Translations under genes and position numbers: made by a program
DNA from: Rhexocercosporidium sp. MPI-PUGE-AT-0058
Taxonomy: Eukaryota; Ascomycota; Leotiomycetes; Helotiales
Reading direction: 5' to 3'
Length of the DNA stretch: 64,000 nt
Assembly (NCBI GenBank): GCA_020746875.1
Contig: JAGTJL010000012.1
Span: forward strand, 1,860,001-1,924,000
Notes under the pieces: model-generated
Databases searched by the model: none
What the model was told of the DNA's origin: nothing
What the model saw: only the letters and a program-made list of their open reading frames with translations
Shown here: in pieces, positions 47,621 through 59,266 of the stretch
Layout of the letters: each line of letters opens with the position of its first letter
Numbering within the stretch: the first letter of the stretch is position 1

Positions 47621-48631
47621 TTACTCCCAAGTCCAGAGCCAGTCCTCAAACTCTTCCAATCCCAGATGCTTTGGCACCTTATCGAACCCAGTCTCCCTGA
47701 AATCTGTCGATCTATAGTCCTTGCGTAGACTCAAATCATCTCTCACCATCTTGTAGCATTTCACGTAGGGATGATCCTCTCCCTCACACACCCTCCGCGC
47801 GCGGTAAGCTCTCTCAGCGAACACACTTGCTCTAGCAAGATCGCTCTGACTGGCAGCAACCTGAGAAGCAGTAAAGTAGACCCACGCCAACGAAGTACCA
47901 GGACAATTATGATAAACCTCCAATAGTAATTCCTTCATCTCGCGCAAATCCTCAAGACATGCCTCGTGCTGTATCTCTACTCGGTGTTCGATCTGTGCTT
48001 CAAGGACTTTGATCCGGTCCCGTTGGATGTCACTATGAATTCTGTTGCCAAGCGATGAGATGCACAGTTGGCAATTACATTGGAAGCCGGTATGTCCCCT
48101 AGCATGGTCCCCATACTTGATAGTGATCTCATCGCCGGCGCTGATGTCCGCAATGGCGTAAAGACTTCCAAGTCGTACGTCTTCATTTCCGCTGTAGTAC
48201 GCGTTCGGAACACAGCTGTGATTGATGAAGGAGAAGGTTGGGAAGATGGCATCAATTTGGGGATTGATGCCCAGGACGTTTGTTCTGACGATACCGACCA
48301 GAGGAGGTTCTTGGCCGACGAAGTTGTTGTAGAGAGCGTGAAACTGTTGCTGTTGTGTGGAGGAGAGACCTTCAAGTCTTCGTAATATGCTCACTTCCAA
48401 GACGTTCAATGAGTCAATATTGGGGAGGGTGAAGAACGGGGCCTCAGTTGCAATTCGTGTTCCTTGAGCGATATCGATCAGCGCGAAGAGTCCTCGTCCT
48501 CTTCCTGGGATTGTCCGGATTGCGAAGATTGGAGAGGGTGTTTGGGAAGTGGACATATTCTCCAAAACTTCTCTTCGCCCTCCCAGAGGTCTGGCGTACC
48601 TCTTCGCCACGAGTCGCGTGGTAGGTGCCAT
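47621..48631 (-). CDS. SET-domain protein, putative lysine methyltransferase
   Basis: Single exon of 336 residues. The SET domain spans about 34-175: GRGRGLFALIDIAQGTRIA at the start, SFINHSCVPNAYY (NHSC at 137-140, the AdoMet/catalytic loop) and AGDEITIKYG (165-174), followed by a post-SET-like CNCQLC (185-190). A helical C-terminal half (LEAQIEHRVEIQHEACLEDL and a repeat-like ARASVFAERAYRARRVCEG) resembles the TPR-like tail of SMYD-related fungal proteins. No MYND zinc finger is seen. All the key SET residues are present, so activity is plausible. Substrate (histone or other) cannot be told. Leader codons before MSTSQTPSPIF are basic; an alternative start lies at Met26. Confidence 0.88.
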   Translation of the reverse strand: MAPTTRLVAKRYARPLGGRREVLENMSTSQTPSPIFAIRTIPGRGRGLFALIDIAQGTRIATEAPFFTLPNIDSLNVLEVSILRRLEGLSSTQQQQFHALYNNFVGQEPPLVGIVRTNVLGINPQIDAIFPTFSFINHSCVPNAYYSGNEDVRLGSLYAIADISAGDEITIKYGDHARGHTGFQCNCQLCISSLGNRIHSDIQRDRIKVLEAQIEHRVEIQHEACLEDLREMKELLLEVYHNCPGTSLAWVYFTASQVAASQSDLARASVFAERAYRARRVCEGEDHPYVKCYKMVRDDLSLRKDYRSTDFRETGFDKVPKHLGLEEFEDWLWTWE

Positions 48632-50033
48632 GACTTATATCAGGTGTATTCAATGGCGGACGGACTAGAAATGTTTCGAATACCTCCATTGGAGATTTCT
48701 TTGCACCGATAGATAGAAAAGACTGTTGAACCACTTGCCTTTGAAAAGCTTTTCTTTCGATTCTCAACTGATGCAAACACAAGGTGAACATCAAAGCTTG
48801 GTCAGTTCCACTCAAGACGAATGCTCTGATTGAATTCCAAGAAAGCATTAATGTAATTTGAATGGAGTCGCATGGTCTAGAAGTGAATGAACGTGCTCCA
48901 TGACCACGTCTCCTGCTCATTTGGTAATTCAAGAACGACAAGTTCAGTCCATACCCTGTGCAACAAAGCTCTCCTCTAACCACCCTTTAACTTTTGACCA
49001 TGTTTGTATTATTGAGGGCTGAAAAGACTTGCCTTTGCTAGAAATGTGATTGTGCTGTCATCCAACTCTTCGGTGCCAAAACAAAGGGAATAGTCTATGA
49101 ATGGAATCATTATGACATCCCAATAAAAGGCTCTTCCACTTTCACTACTGATGGACAATGCCTCGTCGGGTGAGGCCAGGTGAACTCGCTGGCTACGTGA
49201 GGTTCCCATTTTGGCACCTGTTGACATTGTATTCTCGGTGTTCTCAGTGTTCTTTGAATTATTTATCCCTCGCTCTTGCCTCCAGAATTTAACTCTTCTT
49301 AAGCATCCCAAACACCGAAAGCGGCCTTCTCCGAAAAGAAACTGTCATACCTCCTTTAGATAAACTCTAAAACCTCCGAACTATGAAGATATGATTGGAC
49401 ATCCACTCGTTTGATAAAATCCAATCCTGGTACCAGGTTCTAGAGCGGGAGAAAGCAAGTAGATAATCACTGAGCTCATATGTACCCAACTTCAGTGTGA
49501 TTTTCTACTCACTGATACAGAAAACAGTACATCAACGGAAAGGAAGCGAGCCTTGCTCGTCGAACAGCTCCAAGGTCAACCATCTGAATGTTTGGTCTCG
49601 GACATAGGAGGACAGCCCGCAGGTGGAGATATCAATTTTGGGTAGCGTTTGCCTTTATACCTACCTTATGCTGTTGTCCTCTCCGCCCGGCAAGAGGCTG
49701 AGACTATTGCCTACACTTTTGCTGGGGAAGGGAGAAAATGAGTGACAGTACTGGCCAAAAGCAGGAATGGAAGATTCATGACTTTTCATTTCGCTTGTCT
49801 GCTTTCTGTCTATCTATGGACCATCTAAGTAAACCAGACCATCTCCATATGCATGCAAGATACCCAGTCCAGTCCAGTCCAGTCCAGCGATCCTACCACC
49901 CACCAATCCCAAACGCCACCATGGCAGTAGCTCGTAAGAGCTCGCACCATGTGAATGAAATAATGCAAAGTCATCATCGTCCATCTTCCATCGTTCATAT
50001 CCCCTCTACCAGCATAATATATCATGAGACCGC
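48632..50033. other. Intergenic region
   Basis: 1.4 kb containing the SET gene promoter and the 3' end of the Shp1 gene. Two minus-strand frames of 100-180 codons occur but show no domain. A short CCAGT repeat lies at about 49868-49887. Confidence 0.5.
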
Positions 50034-51415
50034 TCATGCCCACTTCTGAACAGCCGTTCCACCACGCTTAAACTCTGCCATCTCGCCGAGAACCAGAGAT
50101 TTGTCAGTGTGGTCCTTGTTGGGAAAGGTGGTGGCTAGAACCCAGGCTCGGTCGCTGCTACCTGGAGCGGCCTGGTTGACGAAAGAGTAGACATCGCCGA
50201 TTGTGCTGGTAGTGTTAAATCGAGCGGGAAGTCTTGTACCGTTTGCGAGTTGGATGCGAAGAGCAACAGTTGGCTGAGAAGGATCGATGGTAGGCTCGGC
50301 AGCAGTGGTAGATTGTGTGCTAGAGCTTGCTTGGGAGGTGGAAGCAGGGGCAGCAGCTGAGGATGGTGCACCTGGGGTTGGACTGCCTAATCTATTACCA
50401 CTTCCACCAAATGGCTTGTAGACCTTTGGAAGGGGCTTGTAGGCTTCATCGTGCTTGACGAGCTGGACATCCACTGGCTGGTCGGGGCGAACACCCATGA
50501 GATGAAGAGGAGCGCGGCCTTGACGGATCATTTGGAGATCGTGGGAATGTTGAGGATCGTCGAAACGGCGGAGAGGACCATCTTCAACACTGAACCCATC
50601 CTCCCAAAGATGTAGAACTCGTGTTTGGACTTCGCCCGGGTCGGCGTCTTCGGTGCCAGCGTGAGGGTCGGGGATGATTTGGGATGGGGTATCGTCGCCA
50701 CCAAGAGTTTGACCACTACCACGGAATCGAGTTGGAGGCGCAGACGATGAAGGCTCTCCTCCTCCGCCTCCTGGTCTGGACGCATTTCTATGTAAAGTTA
50801 GTAGAGTTCTCCAGATCAGAAGAGATGCACAAACGCTCTAGCCTTCTTGAGAATATCATTCACGACCTTTCGAGGATCATTACGGTTCGCAGAAGGATCC
50901 TGAACAGCCAGCCCCGACTTCTCGCCACCAGCAAACAGATCTCTTGGTTCCTCCTCTGGATCAAAGTCCTCATCATCAGAATCATCATCGTCGTGGGCAT
51001 GGCCGTGACCAGCATGAGCTCCAGCTGAATCTTGGTTTATTGAACCCAACGTAGCAATGCCTCCCTTCTTCTTTGGCGCAGCTGAGCCCGAGCTGGATCC
51101 GACGGTGGGAATGGATTGTGGTGCAGGTCTGCCATCTAATGTTCGAGGGCCGGTGTATGGTTCTTCGGGTGCCTCACTCTCTTCATCGCCCTGAGCTCCA
51201 GCTGTTCCCTCCTCCAATGCAGTGAAATACTCCGCGGCAGCTCCAGATAGATCCCATCGGTTCGCAGCGAGGTATTGTTGAGCCTGGACACGTCTTTATT
51301 AGTTTACAGTAGAGACTGTGCCACTATTGGAGCTCCAACATACATCTGATGGCGAGGCGCCGGTGAGGTCGACAAACTGAGTAATGAGCTCGTCGTGGTT
51401 CTTGTTGTCTGCCAT
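50034..51415 (-). CDS. shp1: Cdc48/p97 cofactor Shp1 (p47): UBA-SEP-UBX protein
   Basis: Three exons on the minus strand: 51415-51344, 51283-50835 and 50787-50034, 424 residues; introns are 60 and 47 nt. The N-terminal UBA-like domain (about 1-45) is formed by joining LITQFVDLTGASPSD to AQQYLAANRWDLSGAAAEYF. An acidic/Gly linker with HAHDDDDSDDEDFDPEEEPR follows. The SEP domain (about 230-295) holds HLWEDGFSVEDGPLRRFDD and IRQGRAPLHL. The UBX domain (about 345-424) has VALRIQLANGTRLPARFN and ATTFPNKDHTDKSLVLGE. The protein links Cdc48 to ubiquitinated substrates and, in yeast, to protein phosphatase 1, autophagy and membrane fusion. The domain order and length match p47/Shp1, so the assignment is firm. 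It is head-to-head with Mim1, 399 bp apart. Confidence 0.93.
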
Positions 51416-51814
51416 GATTGCAGTGGTGTCGTAGAATGAACAGAAGGGGCTATTCTAATACTGCAAAGCTGTATTTCGAGAAAGAAATCCCCTAGCAGAC
51501 GGCGAATCTTTTGTTTGCTTTGGATGTTGACAACCGCGTTCGAAAGAGAACAAGAGGCGAGGCGAGACGAGGCAGCCTTTCTGGCTCGTCACCACACTTC
51601 ACCCACTTCACCCCGCCGGGACAGAATTGCAGCCACCACAGCCACCACAGCCACCAGAGCTGTTTCTCTTAGCCTTCCCGAGGAGCGGAACTTACCGTCA
51701 ACATCAGAAGCTTCAATTGCAACTCTCCACGTCCTAGCATCGACACTCTATTCGAATTCCTTTTCGTACGACTGTCAAACTGTCTGCGCCCTACCAGACA
51801 TTCAAAAGCCCACC
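51416..51814. promoter_or_regulatory. Bidirectional promoter, shp1 / mim1
   Basis: 399 bp between start codons pointing outward. It includes a CCACAG tandem (about 51632-51658) on the Mim1 side. The long in-frame leader ahead of Mim1's ATG is probably untranslated. Confidence 0.55.
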
Positions 51815-52386
51815 ATGTCTTCCGATACCAACCCTCTGACCGAGTCGTCAATGACCATACCCTCCGATTCCGAGCAGTATTCCGGCAACGATGATCTCTC
51901 TCCTTCTCCGCCCTCCTCGTCCAGCTCTCCACCGATGATTCTATACTCTCCTCCTACGCTATGGGGCTTAGTTCGAGGTGCTGCGATCAATCTGCTTCTG
52001 CCGTTCATCAATGGGCTTATGCTGGGATTCGGGGAGCTGTTTGCTCATGAGGCTGCTTTTAGGTTGGGATGGGGAGGCACAAAGGTATGGACTTTATATT
52101 TTGTGGAAGAACATGCAGCGTGGTATACTGCTTGTGATCTACTGCACCCTCCTGGGATTCTGCTGTGGCTCTATTTTCTGCGTTGTTGCACTTGACAGAT
52201 GTTACTTCAGTGGCACATGTCGTGTTCATATGACCACTTTCTTCGCATCGAACTGACATTCTGTTCTAGGTATTCCCAGGCACACGATCGAAGCATTCAG
52301 TAGGACCAGGAATCGAGATAAGAGATGATCCAATGGAGAGGAAGCGGAGGGAAGGAAACTTGGATGACCTGACGAGTTTGGAGTGA
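51815..52386 (+). CDS. mim1: Mitochondrial import protein Mim1 (TOM13-like)
   Basis: Two exons, 51815-52084 and 52270-52386, 128 residues. The 185-nt intron (GTATGG donor, AACTGAC branch, TCTAG acceptor) is longer than most here. A Ser-rich cytosolic N-terminus (1-45) precedes the conserved core TLWGLVRGAAINLLLPFING, whose helix (about 55-73) is the outer-membrane anchor, then GELFAHEAAFRLGWGGTK spliced to VFPGTRSKHSVGPGIEI. Mim1 forms the MIM complex that inserts helical outer-membrane proteins and assembles TOM; the core is the family signature, including the glycine-rich helix. The ATG follows CACC. Retaining the intron would keep the frame open for 36 further codons and replace the C-terminus. 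Confidence 0.9.
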
Positions 52387-52855
52387 GACGTGAGGAGGGT
52401 ACTATTGCATGCACATATGAGGGAGGGGCGTTTGGGAGTTGTATTATATGGCGGTATGGATTCAAAATGAAACCAAAAGAAAGCTTTGTGATGCTTAAAG
52501 GTTGACATCTGAAATTACACATGTAATGGGCCTTGGGGATCTTCGATGTCGGCACTTTGAAAGTGGAGATGTGTTGCAATTGTTGACTCTTAGCAATATA
52601 AAAATTCAACCCAATGAAGTAACAACTACATCTTAGTATATAGTCTTAATGTAATGGCAATGAGTAAATAACTATACAATTAATAGCTGATCAATTCAAC
52701 TGTCCTGCAGTTGTCTCTGTCCCATCCTCATCCCAATGTCTTGATATGCACGCTAGTCCAGTACATGCAAGGATACACGACTCCAGCCTCACATCCGAAT
52801 TCTGGATCTAAAATATTTTGCGCCTCGTCTGAAAAACACCACCACCCAACACACC
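52387..52855. other. Intergenic region, mim1 / oxa1
   Basis: 469 bp between two plus-strand genes, AT-rich at 52580-52690. It should hold the terminator of mim1 and the promoter of oxa1. Confidence 0.5.
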
Positions 52856-54514
52856 ATGATTCCCAGCAGAGGCCTCCGCTGGTCCAGCCAGACCATAGGA
52901 ATTGGCAGGCGGCGTATACAGCCCGTAACCTCCAGACAAGTATATGCCTACTCCCCTTAAAGTCAGCCAATTGCTAACCATCTATCCAGTTCTCTTCAAC
53001 TCCAGCACAACACAGAGCCCATGGACTCCTTTCCAAGAACCGCGCATCTCTCCCAGGGACAACCTACACTGCCCTTCGATTCTCGCAGACAAACACTTTA
53101 ATTCGAAATGCCGCCAGCATACGCTTTGCATCCACCACCCCCCTTCCAGCTTCAATACTCACATCAAATGCCTCAACCACCGAAGCTGCAACCTCAGCAG
53201 CAGGAGCCACACCCCCCGAATTCGCCTCAGAAGTCTCCTCGAACTTCACATCCTCCCTCAACAGCGCGACAGATTTCACCCCCGAGTCCCTCTCCAACAT
53301 CCCCGAGCACATCGGGTACTTGCACGAGCTCGGTCTTGACTATGGCTGGGGCCCAACATCCATAATGCAGTACATCCTCGAGCACATCCACGTGTACACC
53401 GGGACACCCTGGTGGGTATCGATCTCGCTGACGGCTATCGCTATGCGCGCACTCATGTTCAAGCCGTACATCGACGCGGCGGAGAACGCGGCTCGCATGC
53501 AGACTATCATGCCCATCACCAAGCCGCTCACGACGAAGATGCAGGAGGCGAATAAGGCTGGGGATCATACAATGGTTATGCAGCTTAGAGCCGAGATACA
53601 GAGGATCAATAAGAGGGCTGGTCTTAAGTTGTGGAAGAGCGCTGTGCCCATGCTGCAGGTTTTCGTGGGGTATGGGACTTTCGTTATTCTGAGAGCTATG
53701 TCGAATATCCCTGTTCCTGGCTTGGAGACTGGAGGATTTCTGTGGTTATACAATCTGTCAATTCCGGACCCGTATTTGATCTTACCTGCTACGACCGCTG
53801 CGGTCTTGCATTGGGTATTACGGGTAAGTCTCTTCTCTCCCTCCCAGCACTTCACATCACATCATCTCCCATATCCCGATACCCCCAGCCCCATCCTATC
53901 AATTCAATCGTCAAAAAAGACTAACCCTCCACCCACAGAAAGGAGGTGACACAGGCTCCATGAACCTCTCCCCCGAAATGACCAGAGCCATGATCTGGGG
54001 CCTCCCCGCCGTCTCCGCCATCTTCACATGGTGGCTTCCCGCCGCCGTCCAAATCTCCTTCTTCGTCTCCGGCGTCCTCTCCCTCATCCAATCAACCCTC
54101 TTCCGCACCCCCTGGTTCCGCTCCTACTTCAAGATGACACCCTTGCCCGCGCGCAAGGACCCAAATGCTCCAAAACCATCCCCCTACCGCGGTGATCTGA
54201 AGATAGCCGCCAACCCCGTCTTGTCCCAAACGGAATTGAATAGTCGATTTCAGGGTGCTGGCGCGGATGAGGGGAAGGGGAAGAAGGGAATTCTTGGAGG
54301 CGTGGCGAGCGGGATTACGGGAACGGTGAAGGATGTTCTCTCGAAGGGGAGGGAGAAGTTCGATGCTAGTACCGAGTCGAGCAAGGTCAAGGCGGGGGCG
54401 ATGGAGAGTAAAGCATATGAGTTGAGGAGGCAGAAGGAAGTCTTGGCGGAGAAGAAGGCCGAGGAGAAGAGGAGGAGGGCGGAGAGGAATGCGAGGTTTG
54501 CTGCGAGGAAGTAG
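52856..54514 (+). CDS. oxa1: Mitochondrial inner-membrane insertase Oxa1 (YidC/Oxa1 family)
   Basis: Three exons, 52856-52939, 52990-53823 and 53939-54514, 497 residues; introns are 50 and 115 nt. The first exon (MIPSRGLRWSSQTIGIGRRR) and the basic, Ser-rich start of exon 2 form a mitochondrial targeting sequence. The core has IGYLHELGLDYGWGPTSIMQ, GTPWWVSISLTAIAMRALM, the charged matrix loop with MQEANKAGDHTMVMQLRAE, LWKSAVPMLQVFVGYGTF and RAMIWGLPAVSAIFTWWLPA; five membrane helices are expected. The C-terminal tail is very basic and helical (ELRRQKEVLAEKKAEEKRRR), as in Oxa1 that binds mitoribosomes. Oxa1 inserts mitochondrially made and some imported proteins into the inner membrane. Length and tail favour Oxa1 over Cox18, which lacks the long basic tail. 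Confidence 0.93.
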
Positions 54515-55275
54515 GTAGAGGACTTTGTGGGGTGTTGGTGAGAAGAGATGAATCTACGTGTAGACGGTGAAACTACATGAAACGGGTGTATACTAGAAGA
54601 AGGAGAAGAAGAGAGGGTTTGTTCATGTAATCTTCTTCTGTAGAATAGTGTGCTGTACAACTACATAAAAGAAGGAAATCCTCATACATGTACTATATAT
54701 ATAAACAACAAATCTCCAACCCCAGAAAGACCCTGATGAGATGCGATATCTGGGCTCAAATCAAGACGTATTATTATTACCTCACCTCTGAATGCCCTTC
54801 CTCATTGTCCTCAATGTCATACAAAATATTCAAAGTCAAAGTCAAATCGAAAGACAGACAATCCAACATAGATTGATTGACCCACCCCCGGCGAAACATC
54901 TTCAAAAATCACGAATCTCACAGTATATTCAAAACCAGCACCTAAGAAGTTTTAGAAACAGATGTTTTCTACGCCCTATGCTTATGCTTATGCTTGCTTT
55001 ATACCTGCCTGTGCTTATGTACGGATCCGCCAACTTCCAGAAGCGGCAGTCGCGTTTTGCATTCATGCATTTCCAGAGTTTCCATCGACCGCTCTTTCCC
55101 TCCTTAAAAAAAATCAAATCGAACCCCCGGAAAAGAAAAATGAAAAAGCAAATGTAAACACCTCTCGCAATGTCCTCGAGTCGAAAAAAGCCACAATCAA
55201 TTCAATTCCTGCCTGGGTATCATCCTCCATCCCATATCAAGCCCCTCAAGTCATAATCAGAAAAGCGGATTGAGT
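54515..55275. other. Intergenic region between convergent genes
   Basis: About 760 bp with the 3' ends of oxa1 and of the DUF1996 gene. There is a TATATATAA stretch at about 54694 and a TATGCTTATGCT repeat near 54977. No gene is visible. Confidence 0.55.
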
Positions 55276-57386
55276 TTAGAAACGTCCACCTCGTCGATGA
55301 AGATGCATGTGTCTCTTCTTCTTCTCACCCTCCGTCTCATAACCACTCGTCGTCGCACTGGGAAGGGCACCACCCCCATCCGTAACGGTAACCAGATCCA
55401 GAACCCAGACCAACTCATCGACAGTGACACCACCAGCACCAGAGCGGGTGCGGTATTCAGTTGAGAAGGCAGCGCCATCTTCGGTTGCGGTTGCAGGGAC
55501 AACGGGGGCAGATGTGGTGATGAGAGTTGTGGGTTGAGCTGGCGATGGGATAGGAGCAGGTGTAGGAGTAGCGACTGGGTCAGCGACTCCAGCGGCGGCA
55601 AAACCGGGCTCAGAGACTGAAGCAGCGGGGATGGAGGTAGAAGAGACCTTAGCAGCGAAAATGCCGCCAGGGACATATGTCTCTGAGCTCGCTAGACTGA
55701 CACCAGGAGTGTACGACAGCGTAGGAGCGACGACAGTACCTGTTGTGCCGCCGTTGTTGGAAGGCATCGCGCCGCCTGCTGTGGCGCCGCCAGCGTAGGC
55801 GGGGCCGTTGGCGATCATGGGGTTTCCGGGGATGGAGGCAAGGCCGGAGGCGACTTCTTCCTTGGCTATGGCGGGGGGAAGGGAGAGCTCACAGGACGAG
55901 AAGTCGGATTCGGATTGGATGTCGAAGAGGGGGCAGTCTTCGATCTTGCCGGAGAGGTTGGTGCAGGTGTCGACGGCGGATTGGAGGAAGCCTTCGTCCC
56001 AGCCCATCATGAAGTCACCGTGGTATCCGTAGCCTGGGGGAATTAGAACTTTCTTCCACCTTGTTTGGGTAGTTTTCGGGGAGAAAGTGAGGGGAGACTT
56101 ACCAGTAGGATCACCGTTTGAGAGGATGAACTTTCCATTCTTTCCCTTGAAGGCATTGGTAGCCCAAATAGTCTCATAGAACAAACTCGGCAGACGAACC
56201 GGGAACTCAGGTTTGCAATCTCCAGTCATGACCTGACTCGGGTACGCAACGTGAGACTTCTTGTCCTCAGAAGTACGATCCCTTCCGTTCCAGCAGCTGG
56301 GGAACATGAGCTCGAAACGGACACCATCAGCGCAGTTGGCATCGAGGTAGGCCTTGTCTGGGAGGAAGTGGCGGTAGAGGGAACCCTCAGGGGTCTTGGC
56401 GTAGTTGAGACAGTTGAATCCAACAGCGGCTTGACGGAGGAAGGGCTGCTCTGCAAGTTCGCCGAACCAGAGGGACTTCTCGACGTCAGGGACAGGGTAG
56501 CTGAAGTTGCGTTGGTTGGTGTCGCCTGCGATCATCTCGAAACCAGCGGGGAAGGCCGAGAGGGACTTGTTGCCAGCATTGGGGTAAAGGAGGTAGTATC
56601 TGAGAGGCTGTTAGTGATTGTCTGGAGTAGATAAATGCTGGATTCGAGATATAGAGGGGTGGTGAGGTAGATAAGACGTTATCTTGCTTGGAGACGGGGA
56701 AGGGAAAAAGTAAATAATGGCGTCAAAGCCACCACATAATGGAGAATTTGGGAATTGAAAGCTGTGAAGACAGGGAGGGATGTTGCGCACAAGGACACTC
56801 TCAAACTGCCCAAGAAAGGATAGAGGGCGTGTTGGAAGGGCAAAGCGAGGCGCAGGAGTGAAAGTAAACAAACAAAACCAAACGTGACTTACGCAAGCAT
56901 ACCGCCAACCTGCTCGACCAAGGTATACTTCCCATCATCGCCGAGGAAGTACAGAGCTGGGTGCCAGTAGACAGACTTGTCCTGAGAGACCTCACAACTC
57001 GTACAGTCAGAAGCAATGAGCTCATCGTAACCAGCAGAAATGCCAAAGGCTAGATGGAGAATGTCAGATTCTAGATCCAAGATCGACGCGCCAAGACACG
57101 TTGTCAGTGCTCAGAAAGCCCATTGAACGATGAGCGGTCCCAGGAGAGTAGGGAGATGTTCAGGGAAGCGCTTGAGGATAGGCAAAGGATTCCAAGGGGA
57201 GGACTTACCACCAGAGCCATGAATGGCATGGACGTGCTCAGCAACCGAACCATTGGTAACCAGAGGATCAATCCGAGCAACACCAGTTCGAGAACGACAT
57301 GGCATGCGCCAGAAAGCATCGACCTGGCTCGTAAGGGTGACCAGGAAGATAGCCTTCGAGGCCAATCCGCTGGTGGAGAAACGCAT
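55276..57386 (-). CDS. Secreted DUF1996 protein
   Basis: Four exons on the minus strand: 57386-57209, 57049-56893, 56599-56103 and 56033-55276, 529 residues. The signal peptide MRFSTSGLASKAIFLVTLTS is followed at once by FWRMPCRSRTGVARIDPLV, the diagnostic start of DUF1996. Splicing gives GSGAFGISAGYDELIASDCT, then VSQDKSVYWHPALYFLGDDG, and LMFPSCWNGRDRTSEDKKSH, the core region. The His and Cys positions look conserved. After the domain (about 1-330) comes a 190-residue Thr/Ser/Pro/Ala-rich tail that should be heavily O-glycosylated, ending with basic RRGGRF. The function of DUF1996 is poorly known; it is widespread in secreted and wall proteins of ascomycetes and basidiomycetes. Intron 2 is unusually long (293 nt) against 159 and 69 nt for the others. 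Confidence 0.9.
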
Positions 57387-59224
57387 GGTGAAAGAAGGGG
57401 GAGCGATTGAATGTATGTGTGTCTTGACGACAAGAAGTTTGTAAATGAATTGAAGGGTCGATCTACCGTGGAGATCGAGAGAGTGTGTGGTTGAGTTTCG
57501 TTGTTTTTGTAGGATGGAGAGAAAGATTCGAGAGGTCGTCGGCGCGAAATGTGCTTTTTATGTGAGGCTCGCTAGCGACGACGAGGCTATCAGATCAACC
57601 AGATCCGACGAGTTCACCTTTTTCGAATTTCGCGATATCGCTGCCTTATCAAAAGAACCGGATCCAAATGATGACGTCGGCTTTTGATCTTCAGGAGATT
57701 GCGATAGTCTTTTCCTCCGAACAAGTAGTCGTCTCAATTCTCAATGCGTCAATTCTTGCCAAGACCAGATGTTGGATGCAGATTCCGAATTGCTGACTGT
57801 CGTCGCAAAATTGTCTAAATCCAGATGCAGTTCCAATTCCAATTCCGTACTGTTTCAATTCGTTTCCTTTCTTTTCTTTTCCTTCAATTGCTTCTTTCCT
57901 TCCAAATTTCAGGCGATAGGAGGTCAAATCGCTTCAGTTCAGCGATGCTCCAGTTGTTGTCCAAATCAAAGCCCTTCCAAATGCAAACGGTGCGCAACCA
58001 CAAACCCGGTTCTAGAGAATGAATGTACGAGAGCTGTCGTGTGCCAGGCCACGAGCGAACACTGTTGTCAGGTCGTCTGTTTGCCTGTTGAGTCAAAAGA
58101 GAGGATGGATGTGTGTGTGTGAAGTCGAAGTCGATGCGGAAAGGAATGAGGATGCGCTTCGACACGGACACAGACAGGACTCTCAAAAGGAATGAAGGAA
58201 TGAATGAACGAATGAATGTGAGGGGTTGGGTTGAGCGACGGTGAGATGGAAGAGGAGGAGAGAGAGGGCGAAAGGAGAGGAAGGAGGAAGAGAAGGCGAA
58301 GAGGAAGGAGATGTAGAAACAGGAGAAGAGGAAGGTTAAGTCGGAGGTCCACGATCGACCAACCCACATCCACTCCGGTACCTGGTACGGAGTTACTCCA
58401 GTCCTGGGTAGTAGAGATGAGATGGGGGGCGAAAGCGGTCCTGCACCTGTTTGGCATGTCTGGTGTGTGTGGTCTGTCTGTCTGATCTGTCTGATCTATC
58501 TGTACTCCGTACTGTACCTGCCAAGCGTCCATCCTTCCGTGGCCGTGTCATGCCTGCCAGCATGAACCATGACGAGATGTACTGAGGAGGACTGGGAAAC
58601 ACTGCGAGTGCAAGATTAGAATCCCTGAATTATCCCGAATTGTCCTGAGCCTTCAAGGGGGGTAAAGGCATGATCCTGACTGCTTGTTGTCTGCGCTCCC
58701 TCCTGCACCACTCGCTGCATCCTGATCGCCCAGGAATAGGAACGGCGGTCAAACCTACCAATCAGAGGGATGAGACGGTCGATCATAGGGGGTTCGGCTG
58801 GTGTGGGCTGAGGGGCTGGGGGTGTTTAGATGCATGGCGTTCGTTTGCCCGGTCAGAATCCAAGTCATCCAGGGGTAAAGGGACAGGGGAGCCAGTGTTC
58901 CTGAATCACCAACCACGATAGAGGCATGCTTTCCTGACTGGGTAGTCATATTACATCCCTGAGGAGGTAAGAATCTGACGAGAGACATCTTACACCCCAG
59001 AATGCCGTCTGGTAGGTGTCGAGAACATATGTAAGCGCCCTTGAGGCTATCTTGAGACCCTTCTATTCGAGAACGGACTATCTGTATCCAGCCCAGCATC
59101 CATTATTCCATTCCACTCCACCCTTCCCCTTTCGTTTGCCATCATCTGCACACCACTGCACATCACGCACTGACAAGGAAAGCGTCAACCTGAAACGCCC
59201 GGCGCCAAGAGCAGAGACGTCAAG

Positions 59225-59266
59225 ATGTTGGCCCCAGCCAATGACAGCGCCGAGATCCTTACTCAG
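59225..59266 (+). other. Candidate short first coding exon
   Basis: ATG in an AAGATG context opens MLAPANDSAEILTQ, ending exactly at a GTAAGC donor in phase 0. No matching second exon could be identified downstream, so this may be an exon of an unrecognised gene or chance. Confidence 0.2.

Noticed and set aside
52387..52609. Minus-strand frame of about 127 codons after mim1
   Set aside because: It overlaps the second exon of mim1, which is supported by the family C-terminus, and shows no domain.
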